Part shown: piece after piece, positions 34,171-41,803 of the stretch
How the letters are laid out: each line of letters starts with the position of its first letter
Position numbering within the stretch: the first letter of the stretch is position 1
Assembly: GCF_000382265.1 (NCBI RefSeq)
Contig: NZ_KB907981.1
Location: 62,001-126,000, forward strand
Direction of reading: 5' to 3'
From: Yoonia vestfoldensis DSM 16212
GTDB taxonomy: Bacteria > Pseudomonadota > Alphaproteobacteria > Rhodobacterales > Rhodobacteraceae
Length of the DNA stretch: 64,000 nt
Translations under genes and position numbers: made by a program
The notes under the pieces: generated by a model
Seen by the model: only the letters and a program-made list of their open reading frames with translations
Databases searched by the model: none
Told to the model about the DNA's origin: nothing

Positions 34171-35025
34171 TCAGCCTGGATAGGCAGGAAGCGGCGTCAG
34201 ACCAAGGCTGTTTTCCCACTGCGAGAGCGTCATGTCGGTCAAGTCCGCCGGAACATGACCAGCCGGAATCGCAGCCGGCGGAAGCGTGACATAAGGCGCA
34301 CAGGCAAGAGCGCATCCAACAATGCCATGCGGGATCGTCAGTTGCTTGGACCCAATGTAGATACTTTGATAGGCAACGCCCTGATCCTGGCCACACCGCA
34401 GGATCGACAGGGCGATGTTGCGTTCAAGCTGCTCGAGGGGCTGTTCGCCCGTTGCTTCTGTGTCCGACGCATCTTCGATGAACAGATTGGCCGTCGTGCT
34501 GCGGTCTTCGGCGATCGCAAGGGCCAGCGCACACCAGACCGTCGTGGATTTGGTTGGATTGACCGTGCGCGATTTGTTGGCGCAGACAACCATGGCCCCA
34601 GGCAACGGGTTGAACCGGCGCTGATCGCGGCTGCCGAACAGCCGATAGGCGGCATCCAAAAGCGGCGTCAGCGGCAGGATCGGCACAGGCTGGCCGTCAT
34701 GGCGCGGCAAGGTCATCTTCGGCAGGATCAGCCCCCCGGCAAGACCATCATGACGGGCCAGATCGTGACCCCACACTGCACCGTTCACCCCGCAGAACGA
34801 CGACGCGGTCAGCATGTTGATCTGCCCGATATAAGCGTCTTCGCATTCCGCCCGGTCATAAGAAACGATGCCGTCCAGCCCGTCATCCATATCCGCCTGC
34901 ACCGTGCCGATCGAAAGCTTGAGCGCCGCGATATAGCCATAGCCAGCGGCCGGCGGATTCATGTAGCCGGCACAATTATTGGGAAATGGGCCAATCGCGT
35001 TGTTCACGACGTCCTTGATGTTCAT
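34171..35025 (-). CDS. Pyruvoyl-dependent histidine decarboxylase homologue
   Basis: A 284-residue homologue of the HdcA proenzyme of Gram-positive bacteria (histidine to histamine and CO2). The self-cleavage site TASSF is at 73-77; cleavage between S75 and S76 would give the pyruvoyl group. Other matches to HdcA as I remember it: GLDGIVSYDRAE, AYIGQINM, PGAMVVCANK, LFIEDA, CGQD and APYVTLP. Where the Lactobacillus enzyme has its catalytic Glu197 (SFESSWIG), this protein has AYQSIYIG, a Gln (Q220). So activity or substrate may differ. Second gene of the transglutaminase unit; ribosome site AAAAGG. Confidence 0.85.
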   Translation of the reverse strand: MNIKDVVNNAIGPFPNNCAGYMNPPAAGYGYIAALKLSIGTVQADMDDGLDGIVSYDRAECEDAYIGQINMLTASSFCGVNGAVWGHDLARHDGLAGGLILPKMTLPRHDGQPVPILPLTPLLDAAYRLFGSRDQRRFNPLPGAMVVCANKSRTVNPTKSTTVWCALALAIAEDRSTTANLFIEDASDTEATGEQPLEQLERNIALSILRCGQDQGVAYQSIYIGSKQLTIPHGIVGCALACAPYVTLPPAAIPAGHVPADLTDMTLSQWENSLGLTPLPAYPG

Positions 35026-35050
35026 GCGTTTCGACCTTTTGGTGTGGATC

Positions 35051-35075
35051 GATGGGTCGCGGCACGCGACCCATC
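35051..35075 (-). other. Intergenic hairpin between transglutaminase and decarboxylase genes
   Basis: GATGGGTCGC, loop GGCAC, GCGACCCATC: perfect 10-bp arms in a 75-bp gap, with no U-run. It resembles in position the hairpin at 25211 and may tune expression within the operon. Confidence 0.65.
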
Positions 35076-35100
35076 AGGCAAGATATTTGGTGAGACGCGG

Positions 35101-36342
35101 TCAGTTCGGCGATCTGAGCGTGACGTGAGCCGACACAAGCGCGCCCGGATCGGCCCGGTCTGCATGCCCGTCGGCAAATGTCACCAAGATGGTTCCGTGA
35201 TCCACATCGGCCCGATAGAACGGTCTGTCCATGCCAGAACTGCGATGTTGCCTGAACGCATCTGGCGCAATGCCAAACAATGCGCTGACATCCCCCAATG
35301 TGGTGGTCTCATGCGCGTACCGCGCCGCGTCACGTTGGACATATCCTTGTGCAAGAAGGGTCTTTGTCGGCGGAACCGTACCCTGCCCGGTGCTTTTTGT
35401 TGGGGATCCGTGCGATTTGGTCATGTCCAGGGTCCCCGGTATTGTCAGGATGTTGCGCTGGGTAAACCGCACCTCGGTCATCGGATCACTGATCGTATGC
35501 GGGCAACAATCGTGGTAATAGGCGTTCGACAGGGCCATGCGCAGGTTGGCCTCGGTTTGCCAGCTTGCACCCATCCCGGAATAATGCCCGGTGCCCAGCA
35601 TGTCCTTGCCCATGTACATACAATTAAGGCCCATCCAGAACCCGTTCGGTGCCAGCGTGGCGTAATCGTCCTTGTTGTGGAAATACAGGTAGTCACCCGG
35701 AATCGGTGGATCCTGCAAAGAGGCAGCCTGCATGTAGAGCGTGGCAGGGTTAGGTGTTTTGCCGATCCGCCAAGGGCCGACATACATGGTGCCGAATTTT
35801 GCGGCCATCGTATCGAACCGTGCGGCACCCAACCCGTTCAGCAGCCCCCAGTAGACACACAGCTGAACCGCACCGGCGCATTCCCCCCGAAACGGAAAGA
35901 TCGCCCCCTCGGCCGGTTGCATCACCGCGCTGGGGACCGTGCCGTCGACCTGCTGCCATTCGGCATCCCAGTCATCCTGTGGATTCATGAACGCCCAGAA
36001 CGCAGAGACGCGGCTTGGCCCGGTGGTTCCGATCCGGGTTTTCAATCCGATATCCGGGTTGAAATAGTCGCAATCATTCGCGCCGATGTTCAGGTCGGCC
36101 ATGGCCGCGATGGCCGCGAGACGAAACAGGATATTGTCCAGCAATCCCGTGATATCGCCAAACTGCAACTCGACCGAGGACGCCTGCATCGCCGCGATCA
36201 TTTCCTGTACCAGCGGACGATCAAGTGCGGCGCCAACAGCAGACGGAGCCACCTCTTTCAACGATGTCAGCACGATCGCAGGATCTGTCAGAGGCGCGCC
36301 GTCAACGACGAGCCCCTTCATAGCGGCCTTGTCGAGAGCCAT
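35101..36342 (-). CDS. Tgl-type protein-glutamine gamma-glutamyltransferase (transglutaminase) homologue
   Basis: A 413-residue protein whose residues ~55-270 follow the Bacillus spore-coat transglutaminase Tgl. FRGECAGAVQLCVYW holds the putative catalytic Cys155, with Glu154 next to it; IPGDYLYFHN and MGKDMLGTGHYSGMG supply the likely His253. The Glu of the Bacillus GENVI motif is replaced (GLN). About 50 residues at the start and 140 at the end are extra to Tgl. The reaction would link Gln side chains to Lys or to small amines. Strong AAGGAGG site; the start is ATG 36342. First gene of the unit divergent from the regulator. Confidence 0.8.
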   Translation of the reverse strand: MALDKAAMKGLVVDGAPLTDPAIVLTSLKEVAPSAVGAALDRPLVQEMIAAMQASSVELQFGDITGLLDNILFRLAAIAAMADLNIGANDCDYFNPDIGLKTRIGTTGPSRVSAFWAFMNPQDDWDAEWQQVDGTVPSAVMQPAEGAIFPFRGECAGAVQLCVYWGLLNGLGAARFDTMAAKFGTMYVGPWRIGKTPNPATLYMQAASLQDPPIPGDYLYFHNKDDYATLAPNGFWMGLNCMYMGKDMLGTGHYSGMGASWQTEANLRMALSNAYYHDCCPHTISDPMTEVRFTQRNILTIPGTLDMTKSHGSPTKSTGQGTVPPTKTLLAQGYVQRDAARYAHETTTLGDVSALFGIAPDAFRQHRSSGMDRPFYRADVDHGTILVTFADGHADRADPGALVSAHVTLRSPN

Positions 36343-36495
36343 TTCGGTTCCTCCTTGAAATATATGGACTATTGGCAACAATATCACATCATGACACGCG
36401 CCGGACCTTGTGCTGTCGCCCTTCCTGTCACGGCTGAGAAATCTGTACCGCGGTCCCATAAAAAAATCGCAAAAGATGTTATGCCCCTGTAGAGT
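36343..36495. promoter_or_regulatory. Divergent promoter region of the accessory cluster
   Basis: A 153-bp AT-richer gap between the transglutaminase and the SARP-like regulator. It holds AAAAAAATCGCAAAAGATG at 36460-36478, shared in part with the phased repeats at 34025. Both genes could respond to one regulator bound here. Confidence 0.5.
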
Positions 36496-39400
36496 GTGGG
36501 CAGAGAACCTATCACAACTTTAAGATTGGGGCCTTCTTTGGCAGGCGAATCAAGTCAAGCCGTGCTTCGATTGTCCATTTTAGGTGGTTTTGCGCTGGGG
36601 CCGCGAAATGGCCCGGACATCACATTGCCAACCCGGAAATCATGGGCACTGCTCGGGTTCGTCGCGCAGAATGCCACCAAAGTCGTATCGCGCGAAGAGG
36701 TGGCGGCCCTTTTGTGGCCCAACAGCGGCGAAGAACAGTCCCGAGCCAGCCTGCGACAAGAGTTGTCGGTCATCCGAAGGGCATTGGCACCGTTAGGTGT
36801 CGACCCGGTTCATGCGACCAAGGAAAGCCTGCAATTCAACGACCACGAAATCGCGGTGGACAGCCTTGCTTTTCTTAGCGCGGCGCGCACCGACCCGCGA
36901 CTGGCCACGCAAGCCTATACCGGACCACTTTTGGCCGGTTTGCGAACGCCCTCCGCCCCGTTCGAGGATTGGCTCAACATGGAGCGGATCCGGCTGCAGG
37001 ACACCGCGCTGACCTGTGCGAACAAGGTTCTGGAGGAACAGATCGCGCAGGACGACGCGCCATCCATCATCGCGGCGGCCAATGCCGTTCTGGCGATCGA
37101 CCCCACAGTCGAAGAGGCGCATCGTGCGCTGATGTCGGGGCTGTTCCGGTCCGGCCGACGGGCAGAGGCGCTGCGGCAATTCGAGCGTTGCACGACAGCG
37201 TTGAGCCGCGATCTTGATTTGGCGCCATCCGCCGAGACACGCAAACTGGCGGAATACATTCGCAATGCCACAAAGTCCGGCGCGAAAGTACCACCGCCGG
37301 CTGTGCTGCCGGCCCGCGCGACCCAACAAAAACGGCATGTCACCGTCACCGTGATTGGCGCACGACCGATTGGAACGGACAACGACGACATCGAAGGGTT
37401 CGCCGGTCGCATGGACAGCCTGCATGCTGCCTTGGACGCGATCCTGACCCGCCACGGGGGGCGGATCGTTCAGCGCGTGAATGACCGTATCTTCGCCGTT
37501 TTCGGCTATCCGAAGGCCTCGGAATACGATCTGGACCGGGCCATTCGCGCCTGTCTGGATGCCCGCGCGACGATCATGGCGTCGGGTGACACGCCGGCAG
37601 CAATGCACGCGGAACAGGACATCCGCTGTGGCATCGCGCAAGGCGAGGTACTGATCGGGGCCGATACGGCAGCCCCATCGCCGAGTCACAAGGTGACTGG
37701 CCCGCCGATGGGCCGGGCGCTGGAACTTCAGGCGGCGGCCAATGCGGGCGATATCCTGATCGCGACCGAAGCAGCAGCGCTGGCCGCGACGGGGTTCGTT
37801 CTGGAAGACGTCCCAGCTGGTGCCGGCCTTCCGGCGCGGCGCGTACTTCGTGCGCGGAATTTCCAAAATCGGTTCGACACCAGCCTCGCGGACAAGACGC
37901 TGTCCGAGTTCGTATCAAGAGAGTCCGAGCTGACCGCGCTGTGCGACGCGTGGTATCGCACCAAAGGCGGTGCAACAACGGTCGCCCTGATTTCCGGTGA
38001 TCCGGGTGTCGGCAAGTCCCGCCTGCTGTACGAAACGCTGAACAGGATCGGCGGGCACACGTCGAATACGACCCGGATCAACGGATCGCCTCATCACATG
38101 GAAACGGCATGGGGCCCGTTTCTGGCCTGCCTGCGACAAGTGCTGCGGCTGGATGACCATGACAACCCCGAAACGCGGCGTGATGCAGTCGCCCGGTGGT
38201 GGGCGACAACCGCCGACCCCGCGCCTGAACAGGACCATCTCGGCCATATTCTTGGTGATCTGCTTGTCCCCGCGCGCGCGTATCGCCACAAGGCCTCTCC
38301 AGAGCCGGATCAGCGGACCATCCATGACGCCATCGTCGAGGCGCTCATGCGACAGGCATCAACCCGGCCCAAGCTGTTCATCCTCGAAGACCTCCACTGG
38401 TTCGATCCCTCCAGCCAAGATACGTGGCGCCACCTGCTTGCCCGGCTGACCGACACCTCGGCCTTTGTGCTGATGTCCCATCGGGACGGGGCAGCCTTGA
38501 ACGATCGCGCCATTCCCGGCCTGATGCGGATCGAACTGGCGCCGCTGTCCAAACATCACGCCATGCGCCTTGCCAAATCCATCGAGCAGGCGACGCTGCC
38601 CGCCAAGGTAATCGAGGACACGGTGCGCAGGTCGTCCGGTATTCCACTTTATGTCGAAGAACTTGTTCAATCGACTTACGGACGGAACGCGGTGCCCGAC
38701 AGTTTGCACGCGTCCTTGATGGCGCGCATCGACCGCCACCCGGAATGTCGTGACATCCTGCAAAAGGCGTCAGCGATCGGGATGACATTCGGATTCGCGC
38801 TGCTCAAGCAGACGCTTGATATCGACGACGCCGAGCTGGAACAAAAGCTGCGGCAACTCCAGGCGTCGCAACTGATTTTTCGTGTCGGGCTTCCACCCTA
38901 TGCGCATTATGAATTCAAGCACGTCCTATTACAGGAAATGGTCTATGACACGATGCTGCGCGCGGACCGGCAGCGCTGTCATCTGCAGATCGCGCACCAG
39001 CTTGACCGGCCGCACCACCATGACCTGACGGTGTCACCTGAAATCATTGCACGACACTTTGAACTGGGCGGGGAAACGGACAAGGCCCTTGAATTTTTCG
39101 AACGGGCCGGTCGTCACGCCGCTAGCATATCAGCCCATAGCGAAGCGGCAGAGCATTTCCGCAAGGCCATGTCACTCGCCGCGGGCGCGGACCCGGCAGT
39201 CAGGCAGCGGCTGCTCTTGCAACTGGGGGCGCAATTGCTTGCGACAAACGGGTTCGCCGCAGACGAAGTGTCGCGGGTCTACGACGGCGTTCAAGAACTA
39301 GGCAACACGGATGCATTGAAGGTCGATGTTCTGCAACTCTTGTGGGGACGCTGGAGCCATTGCATCGTGCGGGCCGAAGTGTCCAAGGCCGATGCCATCG

Positions 39401-40281
39401 CCGACCAATTCGATCTTCATGCCCAGCGCGAGAAAGCCGGGGTCGCGTCTGCCGCATCGCATTATATCGCAGGCGTTTCGTCATATTACAAAGGGGCGAT
39501 CCGAAATGCGATCGACAGCCTGCGCGCCGCACAACAACAGACCAATGCATTCGATGCGCAAGATCAGGTGCGCCGTTTCGGCCTGGATCTGTCCGTTGCC
39601 AGCCACGCCTATCTTTGCTGGGCGCTGACGCTCGCCGGGCGACACAGCGATGCAGATGACGCAGCGCAGATCGCGGTCCAGTCATCGGAAGAATGCCGGC
39701 ACGAATTCACCAAGGCATTCGCCATGGTGTTCGTGGCGCGCATGCACGCGCTCAAGCGCGATTTCGAAGCGACGCGACAGCATGCCTTGGCAGCATTGCA
39801 CCTGTCCGAAGGTCAGGGGTTCGCGCAATGGCAGGCGCAGGCACAGATGCTGCTGGGGCGCGCGCTTGATCAACTCGGAGACGGCAACGGTCTGCCGTTG
39901 ATCCAGCGCGGATTGAGCGGATATCTGGCAACCGGCGCACAGCTTGCGCGCCCGATCGGCCTGTCATGGCTGGCAGATTGCGCGCAGGCTGGCGGCGATT
40001 TCAGTCAGGCACAGGACCTCATCGAAAGGGCGACGACATTTTGCCATGAGAGGCAAGTGCATTACTACCTGCCGGAACTGGCGCGGATGAAAATCAAGAT
40101 ATCTGCCAGCGCCGACGGAATTTCTGATCACATCGTCGAAACCGAACTGAGCCGCATCATCACCCTGACCCGTGAAAAGGGCAATTTGATCGTGGCGCAT
40201 AGGGCGGCGCGCGATCTTGCCGCGCTCTATACGCGCCAAGGGCGGCCTGAGGCTGCCAAGAATTTACTGATCAGCATCTGA
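36496..40281 (+). CDS. SARP/BTAD-AAA-TPR transcriptional regulator with degenerate cyclase-like domain
   Basis: A 1261-residue regulator. Residues ~22-115 are a SARP-type winged helix (LSILGGFALGPRNG, VSREEVAALLWPNSGEEQSRASLRQ split at the helix), ~120-260 a BTAD domain. About 275-450 resembles a class III nucleotidyl cyclase (GGRIVQRVNDRIFAVFGYP) but lacks the metal-binding Asp in its first strand. An ATPase follows, with P-loop GDPGVGKSR near 506 and LFILEDLHWFD near 629. The rest is TPR-like. Start is GTG 36496 or slightly later. It is the only regulator in the cluster and likely controls it. Confidence 0.85.
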   Translation: MGREPITTLRLGPSLAGESSQAVLRLSILGGFALGPRNGPDITLPTRKSWALLGFVAQNATKVVSREEVAALLWPNSGEEQSRASLRQELSVIRRALAPLGVDPVHATKESLQFNDHEIAVDSLAFLSAARTDPRLATQAYTGPLLAGLRTPSAPFEDWLNMERIRLQDTALTCANKVLEEQIAQDDAPSIIAAANAVLAIDPTVEEAHRALMSGLFRSGRRAEALRQFERCTTALSRDLDLAPSAETRKLAEYIRNATKSGAKVPPPAVLPARATQQKRHVTVTVIGARPIGTDNDDIEGFAGRMDSLHAALDAILTRHGGRIVQRVNDRIFAVFGYPKASEYDLDRAIRACLDARATIMASGDTPAAMHAEQDIRCGIAQGEVLIGADTAAPSPSHKVTGPPMGRALELQAAANAGDILIATEAAALAATGFVLEDVPAGAGLPARRVLRARNFQNRFDTSLADKTLSEFVSRESELTALCDAWYRTKGGATTVALISGDPGVGKSRLLYETLNRIGGHTSNTTRINGSPHHMETAWGPFLACLRQVLRLDDHDNPETRRDAVARWWATTADPAPEQDHLGHILGDLLVPARAYRHKASPEPDQRTIHDAIVEALMRQASTRPKLFILEDLHWFDPSSQDTWRHLLARLTDTSAFVLMSHRDGAALNDRAIPGLMRIELAPLSKHHAMRLAKSIEQATLPAKVIEDTVRRSSGIPLYVEELVQSTYGRNAVPDSLHASLMARIDRHPECRDILQKASAIGMTFGFALLKQTLDIDDAELEQKLRQLQASQLIFRVGLPPYAHYEFKHVLLQEMVYDTMLRADRQRCHLQIAHQLDRPHHHDLTVSPEIIARHFELGGETDKALEFFERAGRHAASISAHSEAAEHFRKAMSLAAGADPAVRQRLLLQLGAQLLATNGFAADEVSRVYDGVQELGNTDALKVDVLQLLWGRWSHCIVRAEVSKADAIADQFDLHAQREKAGVASAASHYIAGVSSYYKGAIRNAIDSLRAAQQQTNAFDAQDQVRRFGLDLSVASHAYLCWALTLAGRHSDADDAAQIAVQSSEECRHEFTKAFAMVFVARMHALKRDFEATRQHALAALHLSEGQGFAQWQAQAQMLLGRALDQLGDGNGLPLIQRGLSGYLATGAQLARPIGLSWLADCAQAGGDFSQAQDLIERATTFCHERQVHYYLPELARMKIKISASADGISDHIVETELSRIITLTREKGNLIVAHRAARDLAALYTRQGRPEAAKNLLISI

Positions 40282-40840
40282 TATCGCCGGACCTTGCGTC
40301 AGACCGCGGCACCCGCGCTTGGCAGTCAGATTGATGCTGTGTCGCAAAAAGGGAAATAGCCCGCGCGCACTGGCAGGTCATCCAGCGCCGTAGAGGTGGA
40401 CACCGGCAAGGCGTCGCAGGACAGGCACCCTTTGAGGCATCTCGACAATCCGCAAAAAGCGCGATGCCCGGATGACAGCCTTGGATCGCGATGCAGACCC
40501 AGCGTCGGAACGGCAACCGCCGGAAATCTGTGCGTGAAAAGGGAAGTTGTATAGTAGCGATCGGATGTTGAGACGCGCTTCATCCGCAGGCCCGGACCGA
40601 AAAACTGGTACCGGACAGCGTTTTCGTTTTGGACAGCGTCGAACAGAAATGAGGGCGGCGAATATGTCATCTTGCGATGCGCCGCTGACCGATCCTGTCA
40701 GTCAGCAGCAAATGCGCTAGCTTTGGAAAAACTGCTTTGTGTCTCGTGTCGCCGCAAACGAACGGCGACTGGCGACTTATCGATGCAGGTTCAGGTCATC
40801 GCGGTCAGCGAATGTTACCGTCCCCGGCGAGGCAGGATCA
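40282..40840. other. Region right of the cluster with one doubtful small gene
   Basis: 559 bp between the SARP-like regulator and rpmG. The only frame worth noting is the 114-codon minus-strand one at 40326. No repeat, tRNA or integrase that would mark an island boundary is visible. Confidence 0.5.
40326..40670 (-). CDS. Possible uncharacterised 114-residue protein
   Basis: Open frame from ATG 40670 with natural-looking composition and moderately G/C-biased third positions. The centre has a Cys-rich stretch (CGLSRCLKGCLSC, four Cys in 13 residues) and VAVPTLGLHRDPRL before it. No family recognised, and no good ribosome site. It is convergent with the SARP-like regulator. It could be a small metal-binding protein or a chance frame. 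Confidence 0.35.
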   Translation of the reverse strand: MTYSPPSFLFDAVQNENAVRYQFFGPGLRMKRVSTSDRYYTTSLFTHRFPAVAVPTLGLHRDPRLSSGHRAFCGLSRCLKGCLSCDALPVSTSTALDDLPVRAGYFPFCDTASI

Positions 40841-41008
40841 TTACTTGATCTTGCCTTCCTTGTATTCGACATGCTTGCGCACAACGGGATCGTATTTCTT
40901 GATCGCCATTTTTTCGGTCATCGTGCGTGCGTTTTTCTTGGTCACATAGAAATGCCCGGTCCCCGCGGTGGAGTTCAGGCGGATCTTGATCGTGGTTGGC
41001 TTCGCCAT
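40841..41008 (-). CDS. rpmG: 50S ribosomal protein L33
   Basis: A 55-codon gene encoding [18 protein letters not shown] through [13 protein letters not shown], the Cys-free form of L33 in which the zinc Cys pairs are replaced, as usual in alphaproteobacteria. Ribosome site GGAGAAG 6 bp before the ATG at 41008. L33 sits in the large subunit near the E site. It marks return to core genome right of the accessory cluster. Confidence 0.97.
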   Translation of the reverse strand: MAKPTTIKIRLNSTAGTGHFYVTKKNARTMTEKMAIKKYDPVVRKHVEYKEGKIK

Positions 41009-41257
41009 GTTCACTTCTCCGGCTTCGCGGGGCTGGGCCCACGGTGATATGATTGAAGCTGCCTTTTACCGCGAAGCAGGGCCGAGTCAACCGCAAAGGG
41101 CGGATTTGCAGCGCGAAACTGGCGGTGTCCGCCGCATCCCACAGGGCGGGGCAAGCCCCGGCCGATGTCACCCGGCATTGTATCGCGCCGGTGCGGCGGG
41201 TAGTGTGCCCATGCATGATGACCCATCAGCATCGGTCACACGAGGAAAGACGCCACC

Positions 41258-41674
41258 ATGAGTGTATTTCGCGCCATCTACACGTCGCAGCCCTTTGGCT
41301 ATGACGAAGCCATCCTCAGCAGCATCCTGATGCAGGCGCGCAAGGCGAATGCGCGTGACGACATCACCGGGGCGCTGATCTGCCGGGCGGATATCTATCT
41401 GCAATGGCTCGAAGGCCCCGAAGACAAGGTGCGTGACGCGATCCGCAGGATCAGCCGCGACGACCGCCATCTCGATGTGCAGCTCCTTGTCGCCGAACCA
41501 GCGGAGGCCCGCGTCTTTGGCGATTGGGCCATGCTGCACGATCCGGCGAAGACATGGATCTGGTCGCAGGCCGAAATCGCCGATGGCGCATTGGACCGGG
41601 CGACGCCGGAGGAGATCACGGGTTTCTTCCTGCATCTAGCCGAGGCCAGCGACGCCGAACCTTCCGGCACCTGA
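41258..41674 (+). CDS. BLUF-domain blue-light sensor
   Basis: A 138-residue single-domain flavoprotein. Residues 1-95 follow the BLUF fold: Tyr8 in AIYTSQ, an Asn in KANARDDITGALI, Gln in YLQWLEGPED, and DDRHLDVQLLVAEPAEARVFGDWAM. These place the Tyr-Gln-Asn set needed for FAD photochemistry. About 40 residues follow as a helical cap. No output domain is fused, so signalling would be by protein contact. No obvious partner lies next to it. Confidence 0.9.
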   Translation: MSVFRAIYTSQPFGYDEAILSSILMQARKANARDDITGALICRADIYLQWLEGPEDKVRDAIRRISRDDRHLDVQLLVAEPAEARVFGDWAMLHDPAKTWIWSQAEIADGALDRATPEEITGFFLHLAEASDAEPSGT

Positions 41675-41803
41675 TCCGACGACAGCGTCATCCGCCGCGC
41701 TGTCCGTCGCAAAACGCCACAGATGCGGCGTTGCAGCGAAGGCAATCCACCCCGTCCTGTGACCAACCTGATGTAAAGGGTTTTTCGCGCGAAAGGGTGC
41801 CGC

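Noticed and set aside
34159..36492. 777-codon plus-strand open frame across the transglutaminase/decarboxylase pair
   Set aside because: Antisense to two genes with recognisable families and a terminator; composition is shadow-like.
20772..40281. Polymorphic toxin or contact-dependent inhibition locus
   Set aside because: No TpsB/T6SS/PT-VENN marks, no immunity gene after the Hint protein, and the Hint domain is internal rather than joined to a toxin tip.
41146..41160. GGGGC-AA-GCCCC hairpin as terminator
   Set aside because: No U-run on either strand and it lies upstream of both flanking genes.
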